64,000 bases of DNA. Source: Ganoderma boninense (lineage: Eukaryota; Basidiomycota; Agaricomycetes; Polyporales; Polyporaceae). This document shows positions 36,368-47,075 of the stretch, piece by piece (position 1 is the first letter of the stretch; every line of letters starts with the position of its first letter). The stretch covers positions 868,001 to 932,000 of the forward strand of contig CM035305.1 of NCBI GenBank assembly GCA_002900995.3. Direction: 5' to 3'. Both the position numbers and the translations under genes were made by a program. Below the pieces are notes generated by a model. The model had not been told where the DNA came from. It was given only the letters and a program-made list of their open reading frames with translations, and searched no databases.

Positions 36368-37236
36368 TTCTTGGGGTGAGTGTGTCGTGTTCTTGGACTG
36401 TGCATCATAGCAATACAACGCAATGCCGTCTTGCGATAATATATTTATGTATGCAGCACCCCCTACACGACGCGATGGAAAGTAGGCGGCAACGGAACAC
36501 ATGGAGAACTGACCTAGACACAGACTCGATGCTGTGCGGGGCACGTTCCCCGAGAGTCTTGTGGTTGATGCTGGGTGGAGCACCATGCGGCTTTGGCTCC
36601 ACAGTGGGAACGTAGAAGTGTGGTGAACACGGCGCAGGAGAGCGACTTGAGAACGACATCTAGAGTCGAGGCTGGAAAATGTCCGGACGTCATCTCCCGG
36701 GAGGCGTCGTTTTGCTGATGACGATCTGCTGATACTTGCCTGAGTCCGAGGTGGTCGAGAGCAGTGCTGGCGGGTGGTCGGTACTTTTAGGCGGCTTGGA
36801 TGCCGGCGGCGTGGGCAGAACTGGGCAGAAGCGAATAGTCACGGTACTCGGGAGTTGAGTGCCATAATTCCCCTGGGAGCTTCCGCAGCTTCTCTTCGGT
36901 GTGGTCGACGAAAGGGGCAGCCGACGTGGTTGAGCAAGGTAGGTGCGGATAGTGCTCTGACGTCTTCGCTTCGCTGCGAGCCACGGCTCACAGGGAGGCT
37001 GGAAGAAGAAGCGGGAGCCGGAGGGATGATTGATGGAGTGGGCGGCCTGATCTGGCCGAATGGCGGGCGTTTGACGGTTACAGACGTTGCGGTCGTCAGC
37101 TGTTGTTTGTCGTGCCCTCTTTCCTGGCCCACCCAGTCCCCGACCCAGTCCCTCGTTTTATATACCTCGTCTCCTCCTGCCTGTCTTTTCCCCCTTGGTG
37201 TCCTACACTGACCCTCCCTGGTCCTTCCCTGGTGAC
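36368..37236. other. Intergenic, promoter of the CE4 gene at right
   Basis: No supported gene. The right edge carries the TATA element at 37157 and a pyrimidine-rich leader. Confidence 0.5.
37157..37164 (+). promoter_or_regulatory. Probable TATA box of the CE4 gene
   Basis: TTTATATA lies 73-80 bases upstream of the ATG at 37237. Confidence 0.5.
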
Positions 37237-39328
37237 ATGTTTCCCCCCACTCTGCTTGCGGCCACCCTCCCCTTCCTGGGCTATGTCTTCGCCCAGGACG
37301 GTTCCATCTCAGGCCCCACCAGCTCCTCGTCCGCTGCCGGCTACTCATGCGACCCCAACTCCTGCAAGTTGCCCAACTGCCATTGCGCGAGCACCGATCC
37401 TCCCGGTGGTCTTAGCGTCGTGAGTGATCCGGAAGCTTAATTCTCTCTGGCACTTGCCTCAAAGGCAGTTCCTGCCTGCGGGCCCGTCACCTTCTCTCAT
37501 CTCCGCCTTGACCCCACCCCGAACTTGCACTCATTGAGCCCCCATGACAGAGCGATACGCCCATGTTCGTCGTCTTCACTGCCGACGACGCCATCCAGAG
37601 CTACACCCTCGACGCCGTCAACCAGTTCCTTTCCCAACGAAAGAACCCCAACGGCTGCCAGCCCAAGATGACGTACTACAACTCGATCGACTACACCAAC
37701 TTTACCCTCGTTACCGATTGGTATGTAGCAGGAAATGAGATCGCGGATCACACGTACGTCCCCTATATGCTTCCCCCTTCCCATGCCGACCGGGACCCTA
37801 TCCAACTCTAAAACCCTATACCACTCAGAATGACCCACGTCGGCACACCACCTGAAGACGAGGTGTCCGGCAACCTGATTGCCCTCAATCAGCTCGCGGG
37901 TATTCCACTCTCGTCTATCATCGGCTTCCGTGCACCGTTCCTCAACTACAGCGTCGACACGCTCAAGATGCTCCACCAGCTCGGCTTCACCTATGATTCC
38001 TCGTCGTCGGCATCCATCCCCGTCACCGACGATGGCACTGACGCTTACTGGCCTTATACTCTCGATAATGGCATGGCGAACGACTGCCTTGAGGTTGAGG
38101 GTATCTGTAAGGGCGAGCCTAAACTCCCCGGCTTCTGGGAGATCCCGATGTACGCGTTGTTTGACAACCGCGGCGTCGACGGCCCGCACTTGATGGACCC
38201 CTGGTTGTAAGTCCCTATATGCACATCTAACTGCCTTGCGTCGTTAATTGACGTGGGACTAGGGATGCTGCGAACGGTGCATCGACGGTCAATGACACCG
38301 CCACGCTTGAGTACATGAAGTCGACCTTCTTGGCCCACTACAACGCCAAACGTCAGCCAATGGGCCTCTACACGCATCCAATCCACGTATCGGTACGTTC
38401 TTTGCGAACTGTAGAATTGGCGGATTTTGTTATTGAAAATCATTTCTCTAGCTCTCAGTTCCTGGCACGACCGCGTCGAAGTCGACAATCGCCATGATCA
38501 ACCAGTTCCTCGATTGGGCACAGGAGCAGCCAAACAGTGCGTCCTCTTGAGCTGAAACACTCGTGGTAGCTAGGTCTTGACCTGTTCCACCCTTTATAGC
38601 CTGGATTGTCTCCTCCGAGCAGCTCCTCGCGTGGGTTCGCAACCCGGTGCCGCTCTCGCAGCTCAATGACTTCGCGCCGCTCAAATGTTCGACACCGGCT
38701 GTCAATTCCTCGCTCAAGATCTGCAACGGTATCCCGCAAAATGAAGCCGGTCTTCTCGACCACTGCGCCTTCAACGACTTCCCCTTCTACACCTGCGTAC
38801 GTACCTGCATATCACCGCTTACCGTCCCCATCTGTGTCATGTGCTGATATCTGTTCGCACCCACGCATACATGCACACAGTACGGCTGCCCAGCAGAGCA
38901 TCCGACCCCGTCCAACCCGAGTCCCGCACAGGCGTCCGGATCCGCGGCGCCCCGTGTCCGTCGTGAGTACTCCCTCCTCATCTCCCCTCTGCCCACACGC
39001 AACCCCCCACTCACACGCCGCCCGACCCCGCCCAGTCTCGTCCAACTGCTCGACGCCGTTCTGGGACCCGATCAAGGGCGAGTGCATCTGCACGTCCTCG
39101 ACCTGCGCGTTCACGGACACGTCGCGCCCGATCGGCCCCAACGGCGCGAACCTGACCGGCAGCGAGATCAACTCAACCGACGGTTCCGCGGCGACCCAGA
39201 GCTCGGACCCGTACGTGCCCTTCAACGGCGCGGCCTCCATGCAGCTCCCCGTGGGCGTGTCGACCGCGCTCCTCGTGGGCGTCGTTGGGGCCTTTGTCGG
39301 CGCCCTGCAGGCCGTCGCGAGGCTATGA
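37237..39328 (+). CDS. CE4 chitin deacetylase-like protein, GPI-anchored
   Basis: Eight exons, 37237-37419, 37551-37753, 37829-38206, 38263-38392, 38452-38536, 38600-38796, 38881-38962 and 39036-39328, join to 516 residues. A signal peptide (1-19) is followed by a short Cys-rich stretch (CDPNSCKLPNCHC), then the NodB fold: FTADDA (Asp73/74, motif 1), DHTMTH (His128 and His132, metal ligands of motif 2), GFRAPFL (Arg163, motif 3) and YTHPIH (motif 5). A Cys-rich C-terminal part and a final hydrophobic stretch (GVSTALLVGVVGAFVGAL) suggest a GPI anchor at the plasma membrane or wall. The family removes acetyl groups from chitin. The usual TFDDG and DxxDW motifs are not present in canonical form, so activity is uncertain; this divergent subgroup is common in mushrooms. 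Confidence 0.82.
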
Positions 39329-40025
39329 GCGCACACGTGTCTGAATCTTTGAATGGCCCCACTATCCAAAAGGAAAAGGCCGCTGGCCTTGGACCCCGAG
39401 GACAGAGAGGTGGCCGCTTCGCTGTGCCGCACGAAAGACTTTTGACGACGGACTCTACCATGAGATCATGAGCATTGCACCCTATTCCCCACCCCCCATC
39501 CATCTACTTACACCCAACGACCTCTATCCTCAATCCTCATACCTAAGCACTATTGTATTTTCTTGCACTGGACATGGACTTCGGGTACTCACGCATTCGC
39601 ATTCGCATTCACGACTGGCCCCCTAGGCACGGGGGCCGCCGCATCGCTATTTGCCCTCCTTCATTCGTCGTAGCTACGTACTCGTATGGGTCTTTTAATT
39701 CACGCGTTGCATGGTCCTTCGCAGCGCAGTCAACCGAGGAGGCTTGCCTGCGCTGCGTCCAGTAGTGTGCGTGTTTTTTCGGTCAGCCTATCTCCCCCGA
39801 ATTGCAGCATACTGAGAATCTGAAATGTACGAGGGACTACGTATCGTACAGCCTCAAGACATCACAACTATTGTGACAAGCCGAAGCTGGCCCTGGATGT
39901 ACGCACGCAGCACACAATCGTGACTCTGCTCCTACGGACTTCCGACTTACTCTTAGGCTGCCGCCAGTGAGTGCCGATGGAATAATGGTGAGTCTTGGCC
40001 GGCTGGCCCACCACAGGCTGCAGTT
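39329..40025. other. Intergenic, left flank of the LINE
   Basis: Downstream region of the CE4 gene. An alternating ATTCGC tract lies near 39594-39610. No gene seen. Confidence 0.5.
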
Positions 40026-40043
40026 GCACATCCAGGATGGCAC
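40026..40043 (+). repeat. Target-site duplication of the LINE, left copy
   Basis: GCACATCCAGGATGGCAC, identical to 47058-47075 directly after the (TAA)n tail. It marks the 5' boundary of the insertion. Confidence 0.85.
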
Positions 40044-40209
40044 CGACCTTGCCCTTGAACCGCCACCACACCACCTAAGCGCCCGAAATTTCCAACAGTC
40101 CTTTGCCCTCGGGGGCTCCTCCCTACGTTTCTCGATTTTTCCCAACCCTTTCCCAACACAAGGATCAACGCACCGTAACTATTTTCTCTCACATAAAGGT
40201 ATACTAACA

Positions 40210-42033
40210 ATGGAACAAACAGCACACGACGGGCGCGGCGCGTCGCCGCCCTCGGAACCCAACTCTAACTTAATACCACAGGACCGGTACACTACTGCCC
40301 GTATCAGTCTGATCATGCTCCTTTCTATGATAGATAACATCCCCCTCCTGGAAGTTCTCGTACACCAATACGCAGTGCCTTTGGCCACTGCTCAGGAGTA
40401 CCTCGACGCCCACCCCGCTCTGTTCACTGAGGCCCGCCAGCGGGTCCTCGAACAATTACGCCTCATTGACACCACGAGCCCGCCTGCAGGAAACCTGCAC
40501 GCCATCACTCAACCGACAACCCCCGCGCCGGCCGCGCCGGCCGCGCCTACCGACGGAGCATCCTCGGACGAAGAAGAAGATGATGATGAAGAAGATGACG
40601 AAATGGAGGAAGACCCCCCTCCCACGACAACGCCTCCGCCTCCGCCTCCCCGGAACACGGAGGGCGCTCCGACGACTAGCGGCGAGGAAAGCAGCGCGCC
40701 CGCTCAGCGGGTCCCGACTCCCGAACCTGACCGCCCTTACTTCCAACTCCCCACTCCCCCCGTCGCGATGACGCACCTGGACCGCCAGCTCCTGCGGCAA
40801 CGCGACCAAGAGGAGAACCCCGACAAGACCAACCGTAAGAAGAAGAAGAAGACCAAGGAGGTCATCTTCTCCGCGTCCTCCCACTCCACCTCCGAGTCCG
40901 CTCACCTCTCCCAGCCGACCTCGACCCCCGCTGACCCGCCCCCAACTGAGCCGTCCGACAAGCCGGCCTCCACCTACGCAGACGCCGTGAAGACGCCTCC
41001 CCTCAACGATGGCGGCAAGCCGACCGAGCACGCCACCCGTACGCCCTCTGGCAAACGACTGTCATTCAAAGAAACGATCGAAGCCCTCAAGAAACGCCAC
41101 CCGAAAGGGCACAACCGCCTACTTTACTTCCACTTCGTCAACCCGGACGATGCACCCGGGCTCCTCTCACAACAGTCCAACTCGGCGCTCCTCGACCGTC
41201 TTCGCTCTAAGTGCGACATACAGGTCAAGTACGTCAGCGCGAACCCCTCCTACACTCGCTTCACCGTGCAACCATACGAGAAGACCAACGACGATCAGAA
41301 CGCCAAAATCCAACATCACCTCGCAGCCATTCTTGGGTGCCACTCCCACCAGTTAGCCCTCTCAGGCTATAAGTACAAGGTCTCCCTTCTCTTCACCAAT
41401 GTCAAATGCATCGAATACCTGATAAACGGCACTACTCACATGATCCACCCCCAGTCCGTCCTCAATAACGCCATCAAGCGCTCCCCCGTACAAGCCTGGC
41501 GGGACGCAGAAGCCAGCATCGACTCTCGCCCGAACGGTGTCCGTTGGGGCCCCCGTGCCCCCGGCTCCACCACGGCCACACTCTATGTAGATCTCAGCGA
41601 CGACTACAGCTACTCCTTAACACGTCGCCTCCACGACACCATCCTCCAGTTCGAATGCGGCCCGCGCATAACACACGTCGCCCATGTACGCCCTCAAACA
41701 CTCCAGTGCACCAACTGCTACAAGTTCGGCCACCCGACAATCCGCTGTCGATCACGCCCTGTCTGCGCGATCTGCAGCCACGACCACTTAACTACTGACC
41801 ACGTACAGGTAACCATCCACAACCCGGACTTCAACAAGGTCCAATGCTGCAACTGCTCTGGCCCCCACTATGCCACAGACCCTCACTGCCCCAAACGGCC
41901 CAATCGGCCCCGCAACCCAGCCGCGGAAGCATTCGCCCGCCGCCTACAGGATGACTCGCGCAACGAGCCCTTCAACGACCCCAGCAATTACGAACTCACT
42001 CCAACCGCCCCCGCCCCGGCTGGCCGCACGTAA
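40210..42033 (+). CDS. LINE ORF1, gag-like nucleic-acid-binding protein
   Basis: 607 residues. The ATG at 40210 is the first in frame inside the element; the open frame runs back into flanking host DNA at 39967, which cannot be native. The N-terminal third has a helical segment, then an acidic run (EEEDDDEEDDEMEED) next to poly-Pro and a basic KKKKKTK. The central part is an RRM-like core typical of LINE ORF1. The C-terminus has three zinc knuckle-like clusters: CTNCYKFGHPTIRC (about 499), CAICSHDHLTTDH and CCNCSGPHYATDPHC. The stop TAA shares its last base with the ORF2 start (TAATG), suggesting termination-reinitiation for ORF2. The protein is expected to package element RNA. Confidence 0.9.
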   Translation: MEQTAHDGRGASPPSEPNSNLIPQDRYTTARISLIMLLSMIDNIPLLEVLVHQYAVPLATAQEYLDAHPALFTEARQRVLEQLRLIDTTSPPAGNLHAITQPTTPAPAAPAAPTDGASSDEEEDDDEEDDEMEEDPPPTTTPPPPPPRNTEGAPTTSGEESSAPAQRVPTPEPDRPYFQLPTPPVAMTHLDRQLLRQRDQEENPDKTNRKKKKKTKEVIFSASSHSTSESAHLSQPTSTPADPPPTEPSDKPASTYADAVKTPPLNDGGKPTEHATRTPSGKRLSFKETIEALKKRHPKGHNRLLYFHFVNPDDAPGLLSQQSNSALLDRLRSKCDIQVKYVSANPSYTRFTVQPYEKTNDDQNAKIQHHLAAILGCHSHQLALSGYKYKVSLLFTNVKCIEYLINGTTHMIHPQSVLNNAIKRSPVQAWRDAEASIDSRPNGVRWGPRAPGSTTATLYVDLSDDYSYSLTRRLHDTILQFECGPRITHVAHVRPQTLQCTNCYKFGHPTIRCRSRPVCAICSHDHLTTDHVQVTIHNPDFNKVQCCNCSGPHYATDPHCPKRPNRPRNPAAEAFARRLQDDSRNEPFNDPSNYELTPTAPAPAGRT

Positions 42034-45000
42034 TGTCTCACGTACACCCTTCGTCCATTTTCCGCCAGAATATTTATTCGAAGACTGACCGCTCTACTGA
42101 CATTCGCATACTCTTCCATAATGCCAACAGAAGGCCTAAGCAGACCTCACACCTGCTCCAGGAACATCGCTTCCACTACGATGTAGTCTGTATACAGGAG
42201 CCGTGGTACGGCCCCATCAAGAAGATCCCCTCCGTCGGCGGCAAGACCAACTCGGCTGGCCCAGGCGACCGCACAGCGGACGACAAATACTTCGGTACCC
42301 AGAGCGACCCCGACTGGTACCTCCTTGAACACGCCTCCCTCAAACATGAGAAACGTCCCCACCCCCGCGTCGCTTGCTACATCAACAGACGACTGGCAAA
42401 CGCACGCGCCACCATCCATCCCGGCATCATTCACCGGGACGCGATGCTGGTCGCACTACGACTCTCTCATGACAACACGGTCCACATCCTCAATGTGTAC
42501 AACAGCCCCAACGAAAACAGCGCCCTCCTTGATTTCATCATCGAACGCATCACCCACCACGAGACCGAACTCCCCGACGTTGTCCACTGCCTCGGGGGCG
42601 ACTTCAACCTCCACGCCCCGGAATGGGATCCCAGCTGGGGTTCTTCATCTCCGCTTTCCGTTCTCACTAAACTCTACTTTGTCACAGGCTTCTGGGGATT
42701 GAGACTTCTCTCCCCACCCGATGTTCCAACACATCAACCACACAACACCCGGTTACGAGGATCGGTCATAGACCTCGTCTGGGTACCAGAAGATACCCCC
42801 GCAGACCGCTACCACATTGATATCGACATCTATGGCAAAGCCGGCTCTGACCACGCATTGATAAGTACCCTCATTCCGGTCCCAGATTTCTCGTTTCTCG
42901 CTGCACCCAGAGTCTCGAATGACTCCCTACCGGAGTTCCTTCAGGCACTGGGTGACAATCTCTCCCCCATCTTTACGGAGCCGCTAGTTCTCTCAGACCC
43001 CGCAGCGGTGGACGCCCATGCCACTAAGATCTATGAGACCATCACCAGCACGTGGGACTCCTTCGCGCGCCCCCATAAGTACTCGCCACGCTCGAGACCC
43101 TGGTGGAACCAGGAGCTTGCTGAGAGCAAGAAATCGCTCTCTCGCTTACTCGCCGAGTCTACGCCACCATGGCAGCGGAAGAACATCCGCCGCGCGCTTC
43201 CCCCGCACATCCGCTACTCGCCTGAATTCATGAATCAGACGCATATCCCCAACATCCGTCGGGATGATGAGCGTCGCGCCTTTGAGCGTGCAGCCATACT
43301 CAGACATAAGGCCCGCTCCGACTTCTATTCCCTACTGAAACGCACGAGGAATCAGTTCTTCGAGCAACGCATCTACGAGATTGCGTCCAAGTCCAAACGA
43401 GTGTGGGACTTGATGCCGTGGGTCCGCACCCGCGCCATCCCAGACTACCTCGGCTTGAAGTCTGCCAACGGCTTACCCATCACGTCTCGCGACGCGATGT
43501 GGCAGGCATTCAACTCCACCTTCCATTCTGCACAAGATCGTGCGGTGGATATGAGCATCGTCAATGAACTCCCCCAGCTTGAGACCAGGGACTGGAACCC
43601 CTTCTCAGCGCAGGAGCTCATGGACTCCCTCTCTGCGTGTGCTGCCAAGTCGGCGCCAGGTTGGGACCACATGTCGTGGTCCTTCCTGAAACACCTCACG
43701 TCCCCCAGGCTCTGCCCGGATCACTACCTCACCTGCAAGGAGGGCTTTCTACGGCTCTTCAACGCCTGTTTTTCGCTTGGCCTCTGGCCTGACGAGTTTC
43801 GCCGCGCGGTCACGGTTGTTATCCCCAAACCGGGGAAGGATGACTACACCAAAATTAAGTCTTACCGCCCTATCGTCCTCCTGTCCACGATCACCAAGTG
43901 GATGGAAAAGGTGATCAATGAACGTATCCAGTATGATGCCCATAAGTATGGGATCATGCACCCATGTCAGTTCGGCTCTGCGTGGCAACGGTCCACAGTC
44001 GACGCCGTCACGTATGTAACTAATCATATACAGCAGGCCTGGCGGAAGAAACTCGTGACCACCATGGTGGGCTTCGATGTTGCACAGTTCTTCCCCTCCA
44101 TCAATCATGACCTACTTATCGCTATCTGCGAACGGCGCGGCTTCGCACCTATTTTCATTCGCTGGCTTCGGGCCTATTTCCTCCCCCGTTCCTCTTCCTT
44201 CCGCTTCGGAAATGATTTTTCCCCTCCATTCGCATGCCCCAGTGTCGGCGTGGGCCAAGGCTCTTCCCTTTCCCCCACCTTCTCCGGTATCGCTGCATCC
44301 CCACTTATGTACATCCTCCACCACCATTTCCGCTCCCACTCCGAGTTCCGTCACTCTTACTTCCATATGTACGTCGACGACGGCAACATCATGGTTACAT
44401 CCCCTTCCATTCATTCAAACCTCCGACTCATCGCTATACTTTACGACATCGTTACGACCACCCTCCACCGCTCCGGCCTCGTCCTCGAGCATGAAAAGAC
44501 GGAAGCCATCCACTTCGTTCACACCGCCAACTCGACTGAACGCCAACTCATCAAGACGCCTATCCCCCTTCCCGGCGTCCCTCACCCCATCATCCCTTCC
44601 GATCATCTCCGCCACCTCGGCTTCTGGCTAGACCCTCACCTCAGCTGGAAATACCACGTCAACTGGTATGCGCATCGCGCCAAGACCACAACTGAAGCCT
44701 CCCGCATGCTCGGATCCTCGACGCGCGGCCTCCTCCCTTACCACCGACGCCAGCTGTATATCTCATGCGTCCTCCCGGTCCTCACTTACGGGTGCCAGGT
44801 CTGGTTCCGTGAGAAAGGCGTCAAACACCTACTCAAGCGGCTCTCCGTGGCCCAGAACCTCGCCCTGCGCTGGATCACTGGCCACTTCCGTACGGCTCCG
44901 ACCGGCTCTTTAGAAACCAAGGCTGGCATACTCCCCATCCACCTCTACTGCCGACGTCTCCAGGCCTCCTACCGCCTGCGTATCCACACCCTGATGCCTT

Positions 45001-46880
45001 CCCACCCCATCAAGTCACTCTTTCCATCCCGCTACCCACTCGTAAGCAATTCCCCCCACTCTCCTTTCTACCCCCCCCTCCGCACTCCCCGGGCGCATAT
45101 CTACCACACGGCCCTCGGATCTATCTCCTCCCTCCCCCATATCCCGGAATCCCCACTCGAAAACGCAGTTTGCGATACATACGACCCCACGGACAACGAA
45201 TGCCAACCTGGCAACCGTGTCATCGACGTCTTTGCCGACCGTATCCACCTCAACTTGGACCACCCTCCGAAACGCGCAGACGACGACGCCATTGCCAAAT
45301 GGATACAGCACTCCCTCCAACCTCGCATCCGCCAGGCCCACGACGACCCCTATACAATCGCTATCTACACCGACGGCTCTGCAAAGACCGACGGCTCTAG
45401 TTCCTCCTCCGGTTTCGTTGCTTACTACCCCGCATACACAGTTCTCACAGAGCAGGCAAAGTGGTCAGGCCGCGGCTTCTCTTTTGACGCAGAGCTAATT
45501 GCGATCCTCGAGGCGGTTTCCTACCTCATATCCTCCTCTCTCGCTACCTACCATCTTCATATATTTACAGATTCAGAATCAGCGGCTAAAACCCTTTTCC
45601 ATACCAAGTCGGGCCGCCAACAACTCCTATCACTCAATGCTACGCTACGTACATGGTTTCTCTCTTCCGAACGGAATCACTTACATATCTCCTACTGTCC
45701 GTCCCACATGGGCATCGAGGGCAACGAACGCGTTGACCGCCTTATCGCCAACCTCAGCCCCCCTCCTCACGTCTCTCCCTCATCCCTTACACATTTCTCC
45801 TTCGAAAAACGTCGTATTACTGTAGACACCATTGCAGCCTGGACTGCTTCCACCACCCGCCCCAACCCGCTCACTGGCCTCCCAGAACCAGACCCAACTT
45901 ACTGGGGCCATGACTTCCTCCACAGTGAGGCGGCCCACGTCTTCAACCCCGCCTCAGCATCGTCCTTCATCCGACGCTTTGGCAAAATGTCCATAGTCAC
46001 TTTCGCCCGCCTCGCACGGGTCCTCAACAATCATACCTTCACGGGTGCGTACCGAGCAAAGTTCCGGCCCCGCGCCGAGGAGCCCACAGACTGCCCTTGC
46101 GGCCACTTCCCCCGCGGCACGCCACTTCATGACCGCCACCACGTCCTATTCGAGTGCCCCTTCTACTACAGAGGCGACACTGTCCTCCCCGAACACCTCC
46201 TCGACCTGGATCCCTTCCCGAAGATCCTCTCCTTCCTGTCCCTCAACCCGGGCGCTTTCTCCGCTCAGGATGCGCCCCCTGACACCTCGGACTGGGCCGA
46301 CGACGAAGTGGACCCACGCCTCGAACTCCTCATCAACCTCGTCGCGGACCTCGCTCTGCGACATGACGATGTTCTTTCCCGCCTCCCAGTGCCAGGCCCA
46401 TTATCCCCCCCCTCCGGAGATCAGGCGTTGAGGCACTCCAGTGCCCGGGCTCGCCTTCTGGACCCCTCCCGCTACCCCGCCGCTCATATGTCCAAAGCGG
46501 CCGCGATCCATTCATTCAAGCAGCACGCCCGCTCCCAGCCCTTCAGGGCGGAGCTCCTGCCTCTCCTCGAACTCGCCCACGAGTTCAAGCAAGAATCCCG
46601 TCTCCGCCGCCACGTCAAGGCGCTCCGAGCGCGAGGGCACAAATACGCTCTCACTGACGATGCATTCTGCGTGCTTCGCAAACGCCTCCTCCGCCTCCGC
46701 CCCGGCCGCAAATCCCGCTCCTCATTCCGGCGCGAAGGCTCACGCACTCCCGTACCGGCAGCGTCTGCTGCCCGCCGTCCCACCACCCCCACCGCGATCG
46801 CTGCTGCACCCCGCGCCCTGTCGCCTCCCTCCCCATCCCCGAGCATCTCGGAGGTCTCTTGCAATTCGGATTCGGACTAG
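42033..46880 (+). CDS. LINE ORF2: AP endonuclease, reverse transcriptase, RNase H
   Basis: 1615 residues, uninterrupted. The APE-type endonuclease at the N-terminus has FHNANR, IQEPWYG, GGDFNLHAPEW (about 188) and GSDHALI. The reverse transcriptase has IPKPGKDDY with SYRPIVLL (about 611), GFDVAQFFPSI, GVGQGSSLSPTF and the catalytic YVDDG (about 779). An RNase H domain carries YTDGSAKTDG (about 1111), DAELIAILEA, TDSESA and a GNERVDRL ending. A CPCGHFP...HHVLFEC cluster (from about 1354) is the C-terminal zinc motif seen in Tad-like elements. All catalytic residues I would expect are present. It nicks target DNA and copies element RNA in place (target-primed reverse transcription). Translation probably depends on ORF1 termination at the shared TAATG. 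Confidence 0.93.
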   Translation: MSHVHPSSIFRQNIYSKTDRSTDIRILFHNANRRPKQTSHLLQEHRFHYDVVCIQEPWYGPIKKIPSVGGKTNSAGPGDRTADDKYFGTQSDPDWYLLEHASLKHEKRPHPRVACYINRRLANARATIHPGIIHRDAMLVALRLSHDNTVHILNVYNSPNENSALLDFIIERITHHETELPDVVHCLGGDFNLHAPEWDPSWGSSSPLSVLTKLYFVTGFWGLRLLSPPDVPTHQPHNTRLRGSVIDLVWVPEDTPADRYHIDIDIYGKAGSDHALISTLIPVPDFSFLAAPRVSNDSLPEFLQALGDNLSPIFTEPLVLSDPAAVDAHATKIYETITSTWDSFARPHKYSPRSRPWWNQELAESKKSLSRLLAESTPPWQRKNIRRALPPHIRYSPEFMNQTHIPNIRRDDERRAFERAAILRHKARSDFYSLLKRTRNQFFEQRIYEIASKSKRVWDLMPWVRTRAIPDYLGLKSANGLPITSRDAMWQAFNSTFHSAQDRAVDMSIVNELPQLETRDWNPFSAQELMDSLSACAAKSAPGWDHMSWSFLKHLTSPRLCPDHYLTCKEGFLRLFNACFSLGLWPDEFRRAVTVVIPKPGKDDYTKIKSYRPIVLLSTITKWMEKVINERIQYDAHKYGIMHPCQFGSAWQRSTVDAVTYVTNHIQQAWRKKLVTTMVGFDVAQFFPSINHDLLIAICERRGFAPIFIRWLRAYFLPRSSSFRFGNDFSPPFACPSVGVGQGSSLSPTFSGIAASPLMYILHHHFRSHSEFRHSYFHMYVDDGNIMVTSPSIHSNLRLIAILYDIVTTTLHRSGLVLEHEKTEAIHFVHTANSTERQLIKTPIPLPGVPHPIIPSDHLRHLGFWLDPHLSWKYHVNWYAHRAKTTTEASRMLGSSTRGLLPYHRRQLYISCVLPVLTYGCQVWFREKGVKHLLKRLSVAQNLALRWITGHFRTAPTGSLETKAGILPIHLYCRRLQASYRLRIHTLMPSHPIKSLFPSRYPLVSNSPHSPFYPPLRTPRAHIYHTALGSISSLPHIPESPLENAVCDTYDPTDNECQPGNRVIDVFADRIHLNLDHPPKRADDDAIAKWIQHSLQPRIRQAHDDPYTIAIYTDGSAKTDGSSSSSGFVAYYPAYTVLTEQAKWSGRGFSFDAELIAILEAVSYLISSSLATYHLHIFTDSESAAKTLFHTKSGRQQLLSLNATLRTWFLSSERNHLHISYCPSHMGIEGNERVDRLIANLSPPPHVSPSSLTHFSFEKRRITVDTIAAWTASTTRPNPLTGLPEPDPTYWGHDFLHSEAAHVFNPASASSFIRRFGKMSIVTFARLARVLNNHTFTGAYRAKFRPRAEEPTDCPCGHFPRGTPLHDRHHVLFECPFYYRGDTVLPEHLLDLDPFPKILSFLSLNPGAFSAQDAPPDTSDWADDEVDPRLELLINLVADLALRHDDVLSRLPVPGPLSPPSGDQALRHSSARARLLDPSRYPAAHMSKAAAIHSFKQHARSQPFRAELLPLLELAHEFKQESRLRRHVKALRARGHKYALTDDAFCVLRKRLLRLRPGRKSRSSFRREGSRTPVPAASAARRPTTPTAIAAAPRALSPPSPSPSISEVSCNSDSD

Positions 46881-46881
46881 C

Positions 46882-46902
46882 CGCCCCGCCTCTGGCGGGG
46901 CG
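46882..46902 (+). other. GC-rich hairpin after ORF2
   Basis: A 9-bp perfect stem (CGCCCCGCC / GGCGGGGCG) with loop TCT starts one base after the ORF2 stop codon. It could be an RNA structure recognised in the 3' UTR by the element's reverse transcriptase; that role is inference. Confidence 0.55.
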
Positions 46903-47037
46903 ACTCCCCACACGCTGGCTTTGCCGTGGGCCCCGGGCTATTGAGCCGTCAATCGAATCGGGGATAGCAGTCGCCCTGTCGGACACACGTAGCTACGATC
47001 TGTCACCCGTTGTCTTCTGCCAGGTTTTGACGAGAGA

Positions 47038-47056
47038 GTAATAATAATAATAATAA
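47038..47056 (+). repeat. (TAA)n tail of the LINE
   Basis: Six perfect TAA units close the element directly before the right target-site duplication. Confidence 0.85.
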
Positions 47057-47057
47057 A

Positions 47058-47075
47058 GCACATCCAGGATGGCAC
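47058..47075 (+). repeat. Target-site duplication of the LINE, right copy
   Basis: GCACATCCAGGATGGCAC, perfect copy of 40026-40043. Confidence 0.85.

Larger units (their letters stand above)
40044..47057 (+). mobile_element. Full-length Tad1-like LINE retrotransposon
   Basis: About 7.0 kb between perfect 18-bp direct repeats. Contents in order: a short 5' leader (166 nt), a gag-like ORF1, ORF2 with endonuclease, reverse transcriptase and RNase H, a GC-rich hairpin after the ORF2 stop, and a 3' tail of TAA repeats (47038-47056). Both ORFs are open throughout and the target duplication has no mismatch, so the insertion looks recent and possibly competent. RNase H plus a TAA-type tail fits the fungal Tad1/I-like group; clade placement needs a tree. 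Confidence 0.9.

Noticed and set aside
39967..40209. Upstream extension of LINE ORF1
   Set aside because: It crosses the left target-site duplication into host DNA, so it cannot belong to the element; the ATG at 40210 is used.
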